A DNA stretch of 64,000 bases from Microvelia longipes (GCA_018340805.1 JACMZG010001863.1:53871906-53935905), one strand, 5' to 3'; positions 44,516-56,085 are shown, numbered from the stretch's first letter. The notes: generated by a model not told the origin, from the sequence alone. A program made the numbers and translations.

Positions 44516-44848
44516 AAGTAATGCGATAATGAACATTTTTATGCTCTTTTTAGGAGGTAAGGAAGCAAAATTAATACATAATGAACATTTTATGCTCTTT
44601 CTAGGAGGTAGGGAAGCAAAATAAATACATAATGAAAATTTTATACTCTTTTTAGGAGGTAGGGAAGCAAAATAAATACATAATGAAAATGTTTATACCC
44701 TTTTTAGGAGGTAAGGAAGCAAAATAAATACATAATGAAAATTTTTATACTCTTTCTAGGAGGTAGGAAAGCAAAGTAAATACATAATGAACATTTTTAT
44801 ACTCTTTCTAGGAGGTAGGGAAGCAAAATAAATGCATAATGAACCGGC
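44516..44848. repeat. about 52-bp tandem array, six to seven copies
   Basis: The unit tacataatgaacatttttat plus gctctttttaggaggtaagg plus aagcaaaataaa, with variation tat(g/a)c. It abuts the end of family J. Confidence 0.9.
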
Positions 44849-45504
44849 TTAATTATTGTTCGAGTAACTAAAATAAACAATGCTCTCTGTCTTTTGCATC
44901 ATGTGTTTTGCTATTATTGATCCTTTTCTAGATGTTTGTGGCAATATAAAATATATTATGCTAGAAGATAAAGTTGGTGTCAAGTTGTATACCATTTTAG
45001 GGGAAAGTTTGAAGAAGAATTAGCTTGGAGAGTTTTAGTTAGATTCAGTTAGTAACACTAGTTGTTAGTTTTCTTTGACGACCTTATTAAGATATTTAAT
45101 TATTATAAAAAACAATTCTCAAAACCCTTACCAAAAAAAATAACGTGCAAGTCATTCTGAATTTTGTTTATTAAAAAAAAATCATCCTAAAAGTCTAGTT
45201 TGCATGTGGCTTTTCCTAATCTCAAATGTTTAGGCTAGACCAGCACTGCATAATTGTATTGTTGGTTTTAGTAGGAGTTGTCATGGTGCATTATTGGACG
45301 TAACATTGTTTAAAGTAAAGAATGTTTAAGGAGGATTTAGTTTCAACGATATTAAATTGTTCTTCTTATAAAAAAGAAGCTGGTTGCTCCGTCTTATAAC
45401 ATTCCTCAGTTTAAAAAAAAAAAACCTTTATTCGTAAACTCAGTTTATAGAGATTTAATTTCATATTTTTATATTTTTTCCTCATTTCTACCTTTAGTAT
45501 ATCT
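44849..45504. other. no gene seen
   Basis: AT-rich, nothing recognised. Confidence 0.4.
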
Positions 45505-45700
45505 CACAAAGAACCACTTGCGTGGTAAAAAAAAACCGCCTAGTCACCTCCGTTTTGGGTCGAGACAGTCAATGGTGTTTCAAAGTGAAGTTGTTAGGTT
45601 AGCTATGCTAAAGGGCCTTATTTAAATTGAGAGGCAGTCATCAGCTTCTTTTCCTTGGCGGCGTGCCAACAGTGAAAACAAGCATTATAGCCTTTTTTCG
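45505..45700 (+). mobile_element. dispersed repeat family C, copy 2
   Basis: Accacttgcgtggtaaaaa, gtttcaaagtgaagttgtta, ggttagctatgctaaagggc, aggcagtcatcagcttcttt and ccttggcggcgtgcc follow the order of 13905-14115. Stops interrupt every frame. Confidence 0.65.
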
Positions 45701-46199
45701 CAATTTTATGAGAAATCAATTAATAGGATATTAATTGCAGTAGTTTTAAGACCAAACATGAAATTTTTGAATGAATTAATTAAGCTTTAGTTGGGTTTTG
45801 ACTTATTTTGCTGCTTAGGATATTTTTGCGTTTGTTTTTGACTTTATTGGTTGGTTGGAACGCTGCTGCCTTCCTAAATACACTGGCTATATTTTACTTT
45901 ATTTAATTAGATATAAAAGAGTAGAGTCAGAGTCGCGCACAAGCTTTGAGCTTATGTGACACAAAGGATCAATTTATATTATTTTATTTATATAAAATTT
46001 GTAATTTAATAATTTAAACGCAGGTATTTAGATATAAATGAACAATTTATTTATTAGCTTCAGTGGGTTGTGATAATTTTTTACTGACTTAGCGGGATAT
46101 TCTAACTTTCCTTATAGGGGATTTTAAATAAAAAATGAGCTAATTCGATTTGGCGGGGCGGAACACTGCTGCGATCCTAAATTGGAAAAACGTAGTGTG
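45701..46199. other. no gene seen
   Basis: AT-rich, nothing recognised. Confidence 0.4.
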
Positions 46200-46204
46200 G
46201 TTGC

Positions 46205-46480
46205 AAAAAATTGAAACCGAGATTTCATCAGTTATATCAGTTTGTTGGAGGTTCTTGAAACCTCCCTAGTAGTTTGTACCAAGTATTCTGTTTGTATTTG
46301 TGTGTATGTGTGTCTATTTGTCTGTTATCATCGTAGCTCCCAGAGTGTTTAGAGTGTTGAAATTTGTGCAAAATTGGTCCTGCTTTCCAATTTTATTTCT
46401 TAAGTGTTTATGAAGCCATAACCGGCATTCTTTTAGTAGTGTATTTTTTATATTACTTAACGTATTAGTATTATGTTTAA
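46205..46480 (+). mobile_element. family J fragment
   Basis: Gaaaccgagatttcatcag, tttgtgtgtatgtgtgtcta, gttatcatcgtagctcccag, gtgttgaaatttgtgcaaaa. The start is missing. Confidence 0.6.
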
Positions 46481-46562
46481 GTTTTTGTTCTCACTTAGAA
46501 AGTGGTTAATTGTAGAGCGGACACTGTGCGAGCCAAATTTATTCAATTTTTTTTTACAATAT

Positions 46563-47037
46563 CTAGACAGAAAACGGCAAGCAATACTGCACGTGTCTAG
46601 AACTATTTGCTTTCAGCGGAGTTGTATAAATGTTATCAGGAAGATTTAAATGTTTTAATGTGTCGTTAATACTGGTAGGGACTATGGCAGTGGCTGATAT
46701 TACTATTGGCATGATGACGGTTTCATTTACTTGCCATTTTACTTTCAATTCTTCAGCTAATTTTAGTTATTTTTTCATTTTAGTTTGAAATGTGTTTTCT
46801 AAATTATGAGTATTAGGTATGACAACATCTATTAAGTAAAGTTTTCTAGTAGTTTTGTCTAAGAGTGTAATATCAGGCCTATTAGCATCTTTTGTTCTAT
46901 TTGATGTTCGGTCCCTGAGTAATTTAGCCTGTCTATTTTCTAATAATATGTTTGGATATTATTTGTGATATGGCGTCTGTGTTTCTATGTCATTTAGCAG
47001 GTTGTAGGCACTAGCAATTTTATGATGAATTATTTTA
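46563..47037 (-). pseudogene. C-terminal nuclease end of a non-LTR-type retroelement, decayed
   Basis: The minus frame reads KIIHHKIASAYNLLNDIETQ, then TPYHK, a stop (46959-46961), then YPNILLENRQAKLLRDRTSN, RTKDANRPDITLLDKTTRKL, YLIDVVIPNTHNLENTFQTK, MKK, a stop (46767-46769), LKLAEELKVKWQV, VIMPIVISATAIVPTSINDT, LKHLNLPDNIY, ending at 46563. RPDI...LIDVVIPNT followed by a PIVISATAIVP block is the signature of the C-terminal segment of many animal endonuclease/reverse transcriptase elements. The spaced RPD and ID acidic residues recall a PD-(D/E)XK restriction-like nuclease fold, which I infer. The upstream reverse transcriptase is absent. The frame is otherwise uninterrupted over about 158 codons. 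Confidence 0.8.
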
Positions 47038-47449
47038 TTATTATTAGTATTTGTACTATTATTTATATTTTTTTTATTAATTTTTATATATTTTAACTAC
47101 AAAAATAAATAATATGTGAATTAAATTTGAAAAAATTGTATAATAGAAGAGACTAAGAACCTCCTATTTCAAGGGTTACCTTTTTTGAGGCTCTGAAGTT
47201 AATTATAAAAAACTGTTTAGTGCTTAATTTTGTAAAACTAATAATGTAATAAATAAATAAATAATGACTTAGCATAATTTCGATAATTCACAAAACGCGG
47301 AAATATGATATAAATCACATTATCAGGATTACTTCAATTTCTATTAAATGAAACGTTTTTATCTTAAATACTCGCTACTGCTCAAACGGCTAATTCAATT
47401 CACTGGGCTAAATCAATCCAATTTATGGACGACCGATAGGAATAATATA
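47038..47449. other. no gene seen
   Basis: AT-rich. Upstream of the relic I cannot extend the retroelement frame. Confidence 0.4.
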
Positions 47450-47590
47450 GAAGATTTTGCTGTCTAAGGACAAGCGAATTCAGTCCGAAGACGTACTGTA
47501 TATATGCTGTGATTTCCATATCCGGAGGAGCTAAGCGTGTTCGACATTGTGAGGATAAACGTATTGTAGCGAATACGATGTTTGCGCTTT
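47450..47590 (+). mobile_element. family F fragment
   Basis: Taaggacaagcgaattcagt, ccgaagacgtactgtatata, ggaggagctaagcgtgttcg, gtgaggataaacgtattgta, gcgaatacgatg. The copy is diverged and lacks the terminus. Confidence 0.5.
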
Positions 47591-48539
47591 TATGTTTGGC
47601 GAAAGTTTACTTTCATGGACATGAAATAAATTAAAATTACTTTTATAAACTTAAAATGGGTTGAAGTTGACAGCCGGAGGTGAAGCCTTAAGGCTTAAGA
47701 TTCTATAGAGACCTTACTTGAAAAATTTCAGAACTCAGCTTTTTATCAATTGAAACTTCAACGTTTTATTTTTTAAAAAAGAATTTTTCGTTTTGAAATG
47801 AAAAGAAGGAAGAAAATGGTCTTTTCACAGGCAATTAACTTTCAAAGGGCTTTCTAACGAACATGGGGTCATTTGTACAATAGAATTAATGTCTGAGTGC
47901 ACGGGTTTTATACCTACAATCACAAAATACATGAGGTCATCTTCAGTGCTATTAAATATAAAGTAAACGAATGGCTGAGATAAAAGTTACGTCTAATATA
48001 ATTAATTTTACTTTTCCTCATTTATATCATAGGCATATTGGCAAATATATTGTGTTCCATTAATTTTCAAAGGTTTTTGGTAACCTGTTATCTTGTAGTG
48101 TTGTTTTTACAAAGGGTAATGAACATTTGTTTTACTGCCCAAGAGTAAGTGAAGTGAATACGAAGACACCCTGCTAATAAAAGGAATGTTTAGACATATG
48201 TTTTGTGAAGGATTTCTTCTCTCTCTTTAAGCGAATTAAAAAGGTGAAAAGTTTTTTAAAAAGGAAAAAAAATATGTACGTATGTATGAGACTTAGTTCA
48301 GTTAGAAGTTATCGGAACACGATAACTTTCGAACGCTTTATCAGATTTTAAAAAATCAACCTTGTTAATGTCCTATAGTTGTTATGTCAGTAACCTTTAT
48401 TAATGTTAGCCAACATTCCAAAAAACCATGCATCTTCAAAGTATTGCTGAAATCGCATGTTTAACACAGGCAATATTTTTTAAGAAGTTTAAAATTTATC
48501 ATCAGCATTAGTTCAGGTTTTATCAACTGACATAATAAC
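47591..48539. other. no gene; weak family J-like start at 48010
   Basis: Cttttcctcatttatatcat then aggcatattggc at about 48011-48045 resembles the J start. Otherwise nothing. Confidence 0.4.
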
Positions 48540-48820
48540 ATAATGTAAAAAATTCACGTTTTTTTACTATCAAATTTGAAAATTCGCTTATATCGTGGCA
48601 ATATGCTACTTATATAAACTAGTAACATGATAAACTAATGCAGTACATCAACCATGTGGCCGCGAAGCTGCCACCAGTGCTGACAGCATGCTAGGCTGTT
48701 TGTGGTCGAGGCGCGTACCGGCAATGAAGTCCTTTTGTTTAATCCTTATTATGGTCACTTCGTTATACGGCGAATCGACTTAGTTACTTATCCTCTTTAT
48801 CCTTGATCTGTACACACTGC
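48540..48820 (+). repeat. family K, copy 2, followed by a family L remnant
   Basis: Cgcttatatcgtggcaatat, gctacttatataaactagta, tgataaactaatgcagtaca and catgtggccgcgaagctgcc match 42045-42215 in reverse. At 48775-48820, cgaatcgacttagttactta, tcctctttatccttgatctg is a decayed family L end. Confidence 0.55.
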
Positions 48821-49964
48821 TAATGAATTTGGGTTTATTTAATGAAACGGAATGTTAAATTACATCTCTGCCATAAATCATTATGAATTTATCTAGTTGG
48901 TACTAAGCAAACGTTAAAATGATGTTAAATTAACCAATCTAAAGTCTGATATGAATTAAGTCTGTTTCTATTACCTTAAATATAATACGTATTTGCATAC
49001 TTTGACATCATAAGTATTAAAATATCTCTACATATAGAGCTTGAGACTAATTTTAAAATCAATAATATTACTTAATAACCAGAGCTGCTAGTTGGGGGGG
49101 GGGGGGGCATGTCGATCTATCATAGTGTCACCAGTGCCGTATTGCGACAAGTTCTTACCAGCAACCCTTCCAAATATTTTCAGACCTCTGTGGTATTAAT
49201 ATGAAGAATTTACATATTGCCGATGTAGTAATATTGTTTTTTCTATTCACGAAAAACTGGTTTATTTAAATATGCTTGTTTCATTAGAGAATAAAACATT
49301 TTAAATTATTGTATATTTTTATAAACAATAATTTTGTATTTTATAAATATAGTATAGAATAAATAATTATACTTTCGTATTTTTGGAATCAGCAGGTGAA
49401 GCGGAATTGATCCTTTAGTCCCCGCCCTCCACCTGTTGCTTTTATCCCGACGACCTCGTTGGTGTAAATACCTTTGAAAATTCGCTAAGAATGGATTTTT
49501 TTTATAAAAACGGAAATTGATCATAATTTATGAAGTACTGGTTATGTATTGCAATAACAAAATTATGTTTTCTCAAGATGGAACTTGAGAAAAAAAACGA
49601 GAAATTCTTTTTAAACAGAAGAAAACTGCGATGATCTTGCAGAAGAAAATCTTTTCCTTTGAACCAAAGGAACCAAACCTTGAAGGAAAACGACTCCTAA
49701 TCAACCGAAGGCTTATTTTCTTTATAATATTTTTTTCTATTTTATTATTTTCCAATGGCTTCCTTATTAGTATCATTGTATGATATACTTATACGATGTG
49801 ACTAATAAGAAAAGGTCTTTCTAAATTATAACAAGTAATAAGAGACCCAATTAGTAACTCCTTGCTAAACAACCTATGATTTCCATAACGCTCTGGTTAG
49901 GCAGAAACTCAGGGATACTGGGGCCAAAACAAAGGATGCTTTTATGTTCTTCCGCAAAATATAA
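48821..49964. other. no gene; G run at 49094
   Basis: A 14-bp G run lies at 49094-49107. Two minus frames near 49306-49776 are short and basic, with no domain. Confidence 0.45.
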
Positions 49965-50080
49965 TTAAGACCAACAAGAGTCTGTGTCCCGCATAACTCC
50001 CCCTGTGTTTACGTGAGAGATTTGAAACTTGGCACAAAAATCTGACATTAGTTTTAATTGTACTGTCCAGAAGATGTTAT
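49965..50080 (+). mobile_element. family J fragment
   Basis: Gagtctgtgtcccgcataac, tccccctgtgtttacgtgag, agatttgaaacttggcacaa. Confidence 0.5.
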
Positions 50081-50429
50081 TTTTCAGAATAGGATAACCT
50101 AATAGGTATTGAAATATTTCACGTTTAATCAAATTTAAACGTTAAAATCACAACGTTTTATCGCAAAAAATTTGAATTAAAAACTTATGTGATATATCGA
50201 TAAAATATATAGCTAATATTCTCATATAGAACTATACTAATAAGAAACTTGGCTGCCAAGTATGAACACAGGTATTTATAGCATTCGTAAACATGATATA
50301 AAAGTATAACCCGTATTATTTGATTAAATGTATATTTAACGTATTATTTTTCTAAGCTTTAATTAACCCATACACATCCTTAGGTTAATTATATAAAGTT
50401 TAAAATAATTCTAAGAACGAGGATAGCTA

Positions 50430-50600
50430 GACTAATGTAATTCCACCACGAGCGAAGCGGGTTTTAAGTCAAAACACCTTAGATTTTGGATAACCTTGAC
50501 ATTCTGAGTTCGAGCGCAGCGAAACCGAATAATATCAACTTTGACGTAATAATGATGACAATCGTGACACTGAGGACGATCGAAAGAGAGACTTTGGATA
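50430..50600 (+). mobile_element. family F internal fragment
   Basis: Cacgagcgaagcgggtttta, attctgagttcgagcgcagc and ctgaggacgatcgaaagag are spaced copies of the F motif. No terminus. The overlapping frames on both strands are not genes. Confidence 0.5.
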
Positions 50601-50604
50601 AATA

Positions 50605-51126
50605 CTGTTTTACTTTTCCTCATTTATACCGTAGGTATATAGGAAAAGTATTGTGTTTGCATAAAAAAACCCGAAACCGGGATAAAAACGGAATTATGCG
50701 TTTCAGCCGTTTGAAGACCTCCTGAGTGGTTTTCGCAAAGTTGTCTGTCTGTATATATGTTTTTGTGTGTGTGTTTGTGTGTGTGTGTCTTACCATCGTA
50801 GCACCTAGTGTATTTATGCTAGAGAGTTGAAATTTTTTTACAAAAATCAGTCTACCACTGTAGTTGTGCTATTCGAAAATTTTTTTTATGTCATAAACCC
50901 GCAGTAATGACTCAGTGAAAACTTCAAAAAATCATAACACACGGAAAAATATCCGTGTGTTACATTATATTTACGTTAATATAATGTTATGTTACATTAA
51001 AGCGAGTCCAAAGACGTGTTTTAGTATAAATTTAACGAATGATGTTTTCTGAGTCCCAACTAGAGAGGATGAGCGTAGCGAATCCGATGTGATGAGGAAA
51101 AGTTCCGAGGTACCCCGTACCCGATT
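50605..51126 (+). mobile_element. J-F composite, 5S core deleted
   Basis: J starts at 50613 (cttttcctcatttataccgt, aggtatataggaaaagtatt). It runs through aaacccgaaaccgggataaa, tttgaagacctcctgagtgg, a (gt)n stretch, ttaccatcgtagcacctagt and actgtagttgtgctattcga. F resumes at about 51000 with agcgagtccaaagacgtgtt, agaggatgagcgtagcgaat, ccgatgtgatgaggaaaagt, tccgaggtaccccgtacccg. The leader and the 5S-like core are missing between them. A small hairpin (acacacggaaaaatatccgtgtgt) lies at 50938. Confidence 0.7.
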
Positions 51127-52099
51127 TTAACCATATTTTAATATCTTATGTTTATTTACTACGGTTAGAATCGTAAGCAATGCGTATCCAATGCCAATGC
51201 AATGTGGAACCCAAAAGTACTTTTCTGTCGTAAATAAATCGATCAAACTCTGATTAAATTACAAGAAAAGGTTTCTTAGAATGAACATAAAGTTAGAGTT
51301 TAGTTTTCAGATCACGTATTCTATTTTTACCATTTAACATAATATTATGCAAGATTGAATCCTTATCTTATCTACACTTAATTAACTATCTGTCTGGATA
51401 TTTAAATATTTTAATGGGATATGATCCTGAGATTTTACCATTACCATGATATAGTTCCTTAGAGTTTAAATACTGTGTCAGTATTTATATAGACTATAGA
51501 CGTAAGTTTTGTTATTTTTACTTCTTTTGCTTAACTGCATCTGTTATGGTATTTTCAGCTTTTTTTTAAACTTCTCGAGTTCAAATTTATTAAGAGTTTG
51601 TACATTTAGCAATTTGCATAAGAATTTCCTTTGATTGATTAAAAATTATTAAAAATAAACTGTAAATCATGGAACAATGTTTCCATGATTGGAAATATTA
51701 CAAATATTGGGAAATATAATACATAATATTACAGCAAGAGTTCTTACAAGGATAGTGCTCATTCATCTATACAAATATCTAGAGAACCTAGATCACATCT
51801 GCAAACCACAAATGTTATCGAGGTTTCTTTGTAGCCACAAAGCTTTAAGAAATCATTGTAAACACTTATTATAACTGTAACCGCATTGCGGCGGTTTCTG
51901 TACATAAGTTTAAAACCTGTTTATTTATTGTCTTTTAAATTGTCCTGTTTGACTTGAGTTGACATATATTTTTATTCTGTCATGTCCTGTCATAACTTAG
52001 TTCATTTAGGGTCTTTGACGTGAAGTTTAATATTTGTTATATGTTAAATAAACTTCTCAGTCTAAAGACTGTATACCTTGTTTTCATTTACTGCAGCAA
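51127..52099. other. no gene seen
   Basis: AT-rich. The 61-codon frame at 51689 has no domain. Confidence 0.4.
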
Positions 52100-52695
52100 C
52101 AATAAAATATTTTTACTTTTCCTCATTTATACCGTAGGTATATAAGAATAGTATTGTGTTAGCAAACAAAATCCAAAACCGAGATGTCACCGGAATTATC
52201 CGTTTCAGACGTTTTTAAGGCCTCCTGAGAGGTTTTTGCCAAGTTATCTGGCTGTATGTGTGTCTGTTATCATCTTGAGTTGAAACTCGTTGCAAGTATA
52301 AAAAAGTAATAACAAAGTCCGTAATAAATTTACTTCACGTAATAAATAAGTACATTATATTTCGTTTCATTCTTAAGTATATCTATGGTTGACACAATAT
52401 AATTGTGCGAGAGAATTGTTTTGCAAAACTCGGTAGTATCAAAATGATATATATCTATGGTTTTTAGGATTATAAATGTTAAGGGGCATCGAGCGAGGTC
52501 AGTGCTATATGGGTGACCGCTTAGAATGAACGGATGTATTTACTATCTGAGGACGTGTTTGTAAAAGCGAGTCCAAAGACGTGTTTTAGTATAAATGTAA
52601 CGATTGATATATTCTGAGTCCAAAATAGGGAGGAATTCACGTAGCGAATCCGATGTGACGAGGAAAAGTTCCGAGGTACCCCGTACCCGAGTTTA
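52100..52695 (+). mobile_element. J-F composite with nested family G fragment
   Basis: J: cttttcctcatttataccgt (about 52117) to gttgaaactcgttgcaag. F leader: cgtaataaataagtacatta then tttcgtttcattcttaagta. A family G fragment is inserted at about 52395-52450. The 5S-like core 52480-52532 reads aaatgttaaggggcatcgag, cgaggtcagtgctatatggg, tgaccgctta. The 3' end is tgacgaggaaaagttccgag, gtaccccgtacccg. This is the clearest uninterrupted order of J, leader, core and terminus in one strand. Confidence 0.75.
52395..52452 (+). mobile_element. family G fragment with short target duplication
   Basis: Ttgacacaatataattgtgc, then gagagaattgttttgcaaaa, ctcggtagtatcaaaatgat. This matches segments A and A' of 43819-44267. 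Atatctatgg occurs on both sides, consistent with a target duplication of at least 10 bp. It is only about 60 bp and has no hammerhead. Confidence 0.6.
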
Positions 52696-53609
52696 TGTTT
52701 ATGTAATGCTTTCTCTTTTTTTAAGGAGGGGGGGGGGATGAAAATATTATTGTTAATTTAAATTATTTTTAAAAATACTGACTGTATTTGATATGTAAAA
52801 ATGTTTGGATATGAATTTGAATAAATACAATTATCAATTACGTTAATTAAACTGTAAAAATGTACAATGTTTCATAACACTGTCCTGTCTTTTATATTTA
52901 AAATTGACAAAATACAAACGAACTAACACATGAAATCGTTGTCCTATGTCTAATTAATTCATTATTTTTATTATTCATAATTTTTACGTATTTAAATTTT
53001 ATTCTGAGCTAAATTAACGCTTCGGTGATTTTTTAAATTTATAATTACTTGAAATTTAGTGTATGTGGTGTTTCTGGAGATAAATATTGTATCGTAATTA
53101 AGTACATTGTGTTCATATGTCCATGTAAGGGTAATATGGATACAATATGCTATACCTTAGATTTTTAATTTTATATTTTTTTTGTAAAAAAATAAAACTT
53201 GCAAAGATTTTTTTCTGTGTTTTTTAAGTTTAACTTTTTGATGAATGTTCGCTAGGAAATATCCGTTGGAATTTATATTGTTAATTAAATTAATTAACAA
53301 ATGTATAAATTAACTTTTTATTTTTTTAAATACCTTTATTAAATAATTTACATACATACATAAATATGAATAAACTTCTCTGCTAAAAGACTCACGTCTT
53401 GTGCTACAGAGTCTAACTATAACTATCTTATTTAGCGTCATAGATTTGATAACTTTCTGTTTTTCTCAACTCAGGGTATATGAAGTATGAATCAACTTAT
53501 TTGAAATTATATTAGAGCAATATGAAATGATTTTATGACGTCATGCATTTTTTTACAAACTATAGCTTCTGTAATCTTTTTGAATTCTCTCCGCATTCGA
53601 AATATATAG
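52696..53609. other. no gene; G run at 52728
   Basis: A G run lies at 52728-52737. AT-rich otherwise. Confidence 0.4.
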
Positions 53610-53890
53610 TGACACCCTTAACATCTTTATCTACAATACGTAACTTGTTTACTTCTTTGCCTTTACATTGGTCAGTCTTCCAAATATTTGGAGCCGTACA
53701 AAAAGTATGATATACTACAAAAACCACGTCCGTGGTAAAAACCTCCCCACTAAGACCTTTGGTCATGCCGTTTTACAGTTGTCAGGCTAGTAATACTGAA
53801 GGCCTGCATTTAAATTAAAAGGAAATTATCAGCTGTTTCTCCTTGGTGGCGTGCCAGTAGAGTGCATCAAAAATAAAGCTATTCTTCTTT
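53610..53890 (+). mobile_element. family C, copy 3
   Basis: Tctttatctacaatacgtaa, ggagccgtacaaaaagtatg, ctacaaaaaccacgtccgtg, cactaagacctttggtcatg, tgtcaggctagtaatactga, aaattatcagctgtttctcc, ttggtggcgtgccag. It faces an inverted copy at 54040-54205. Confidence 0.7.
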
Positions 53891-54039
53891 AGAGGTAATG
53901 TTGGCAAGGGTTTATATGAAGGTTTTGTTCCTAACTATACCCATAACGTACGTTTCATTCATCAATATCATTTGTTTGGTTCTGGATCTAATGAGGTAAA
54001 ACTGCTGCAATTATTACAACTGCTTAAACTTTCATGATT

Positions 54040-54205
54040 TATTCTCACGAACACCTCTCAATTTCAGTATTACTAACCTGACAACATCACTTTGAAACGC
54101 AAATGACTGTCTCCAACGAGAAACGACAGACTAGGAGAGACTATTTTTAAACGATAGACTGTTTTTTAGACAAAAGGCTTGGGGTTTTACCACGCAAGTT
54201 TTTTT
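54040..54205 (-). mobile_element. family C, inverted copy 4
   Basis: The minus strand reads cttgcgtggtaaaaccccaa, gccttttgtctaaaaaacag, ggagacagtcatttgcgttt, caaagtgatgttgtcaggtt, agtaatactgaa. With copy 3 it makes a fold-back-like pair about 150 bp apart. Confidence 0.65.
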
Positions 54206-54324
54206 GTAAGATGATTTATTTATGCATCAAGAGGATAAATAATGATATTATTTCCCTGAGGATATATTTAACTCCTAAAGATGTATTTAACTCTTGATTC
54301 AAAGCCGAGAATGTGTGTCTTTAA

Positions 54325-54545
54325 TCTCGATCAAAACCAAGGATCTTGAAAAAAGGGGATGACGCACTAATTCGATTTGCTATACTAACAAGTGACCCCA
54401 TCAAAAACCAAAAAAATAGAGAGAATTCAACTCTAAACACGTCAAAACAAACTGAACATGCTTGGTACAAACTTCGCATGCTACAATTCTAATAACAGCT
54501 TATAAGTCTTAAATTTTAGAGGCAAATTTACCTCTCAATGGTTTC
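54325..54545 (+). mobile_element. dispersed repeat family L, copy 1
   Basis: Aaggatcttgaaaaaagggg, atgacgcactaattcgattt, tgaccccatcaaaaaccaaa, gcttggtacaaacttcgcat, gtcttaaattttagaggcaa, atttacctctcaatgg. The exact order recurs in reverse at 58680-58920. Confidence 0.65.
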
Positions 54546-55154
54546 CAATTGTTTATGGCTTGAGAAGGCTTGAAAGGTTTTATTCGATTCTGCACCTCTA
54601 AATATATAGAAAACTTACCTTATTCTTTAACGTAAATTTATTTTTTGACCTTAATTTTGGTTTCCGGTAATTGTTATAATGTCTTTTTCGACTATTGGTC
54701 AAGAGGTAAAGTGGCATCATAATTCCATTAACCTCAATACTCCATAAATATTTACATATTACTAATAATATTAAAAAATTTCTACGGTTGGTATTATAGA
54801 TTCCTTGAATAAATAAGATTAAGTGAAGGTAATTCGACCCGGGTTTAGATATCCTTTCAGAATATTGTATTGGAATAAATTCACCACCAGGATTTCATTT
54901 GGTTGAGCCTAAAGTCTAAATCCAGCAGGGTACTTTAATCAAGTATAAGCCCACTCTGACATACCCTCACAATAAGGAAAATATAAAACCAAGAATCTCG
55001 GTCCGATTTTCTTTTTCTTAAATCTTTCAATCAACTTGAAACCCAAAAGCTGTTTTTCTTTAAATTTCAATATTCCTCCTTTTATTAAGAATTAAAAAAA
55101 AATGATTTTTACAGAAATGTTTTATTTAAACATTGGTAGTGTACAATTTTTTTC
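54546..55154. other. no gene seen
   Basis: AT-rich, nothing recognised. Confidence 0.4.
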
Positions 55155-55400
55155 TCAATCTTTACTTTTTCTCATTTATGCTGCAGATTGTTGAAAAATT
55201 AAGTTTTAACTAAAAACCCGAAACCGAGATTTTTCAATTTTTTATTGGTTTCGTGTATTTGAAGACATTCTGAGTTGTTTTAACAAGTCTTTCTCTATTT
55301 GAGTGTATGTCTGTTGTCATTGTTTAGTAGCTAGTTGTTGGTTTAAAATTGATTTTTGTACATTGTTAAAACTTAGCACACAAATCAATCTCTAATCCGA
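55155..55400 (+). mobile_element. family J, diverged copy
   Basis: Actttttctcatttatgctg, aaaaacccgaaaccgagatt, tttgaagacattctgagttg, ttgagtgtatgtctgttgtc, gttaaaacttagcacacaaa. Confidence 0.55.
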
Positions 55401-55470
55401 TAAATACTGAGATGTGGAATAAGCTTATAAATAAATAAAGTTTGTCTTTCCACAGATGATTTATTATTAT

Positions 55471-55515
55471 AAAACAAAGCCAGCTTTCAACCTGAACGGT
55501 CATCATCAGTGCCTA
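55471..55515 (-). ncRNA. hammerhead ribozyme motif, left arm
   Basis: Minus-strand sequence identical in layout to 56086-56129: aggca, ctgatga, tgacc-gttca-ggtt, gaaa, agctggct palindrome-like stem III, T at the cleavage position, tgttt. Confidence 0.6.
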
Positions 55516-55631
55516 GAACCCAATAAATTAGAAGAATAAAAAATAAGAAGTCAAAAACTAAAATAACAAAACAAAAATGTACAAAAAACTTCTAAAATAA
55601 ATGAAAAAAGAAGGAAATAAATTACCGGTGA

Positions 55632-55961
55632 GATGAGTCTAGTTATGTCGGCCAAACTGGAAGGGCTTTTTCCACCAGTTGTTTTGAGCACGAAAAGGCC
55701 CCGAGCAAGTTTTATCGTCATGTTAGCGAGAGAAAACATGATTACGTACCACATGAAGATGCTTTTCTTCACTTCATAGATAAAAGCAATCAAATGACAG
55801 CTCTCGAAAATCTTGAAATTTTAAGAAACGTTCAAGAAAATGGATATAAGGCTCTAAATGAAAAGAGTGAGAGTGTGGGAGCCTCTGTGGTAAGGTACAT
55901 ACATCGTATGTACCTTAGGCATGTGCCTTGGCCTCAGAAACCGGCTAAAAAAGTAATCTAG
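55632..55961 (+). pseudogene. GIY-YIG domain C-terminal part, frame still open
   Basis: From 55632 to the stop at 55959-55961 the frame is open (109 codons), with no start codon at its head. It begins DESSYVGQTGRAFSTSCFEH, with YVGQTGR being the YIG half of GIY-YIG. It continues EKAPSKFYRHVSERKHDYVP, HEDAFLHFIDKSNQMTALEN, LEIL. Those blocks (H....H.., FLHF..KSN.....LENLEI) align with the older relic at 24947-25171. The GIY half and the reverse transcriptase are lost. A 25-bp hairpin (aaggtacatac/gtatgtacctt) lies near 55891-55915 inside the frame. It cannot make a complete enzyme. Confidence 0.8.
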
Positions 55962-56085
55962 ACTTATCTCACTGGTAATTTATTTCCTTCTTTTTTCATT
56001 TATTTTATAAGTTTGTTGTACATTTTTGTTTTGTTATTTTAGTTGTTGACTTCTTATTTTTTATTCTTCTAATTTATTGGGTTCT

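Noticed and set aside
50432..50725. Overlapping frames on both strands
   Set aside because: Both lie in family F and J sequence and are not conserved as frames in the other copies.
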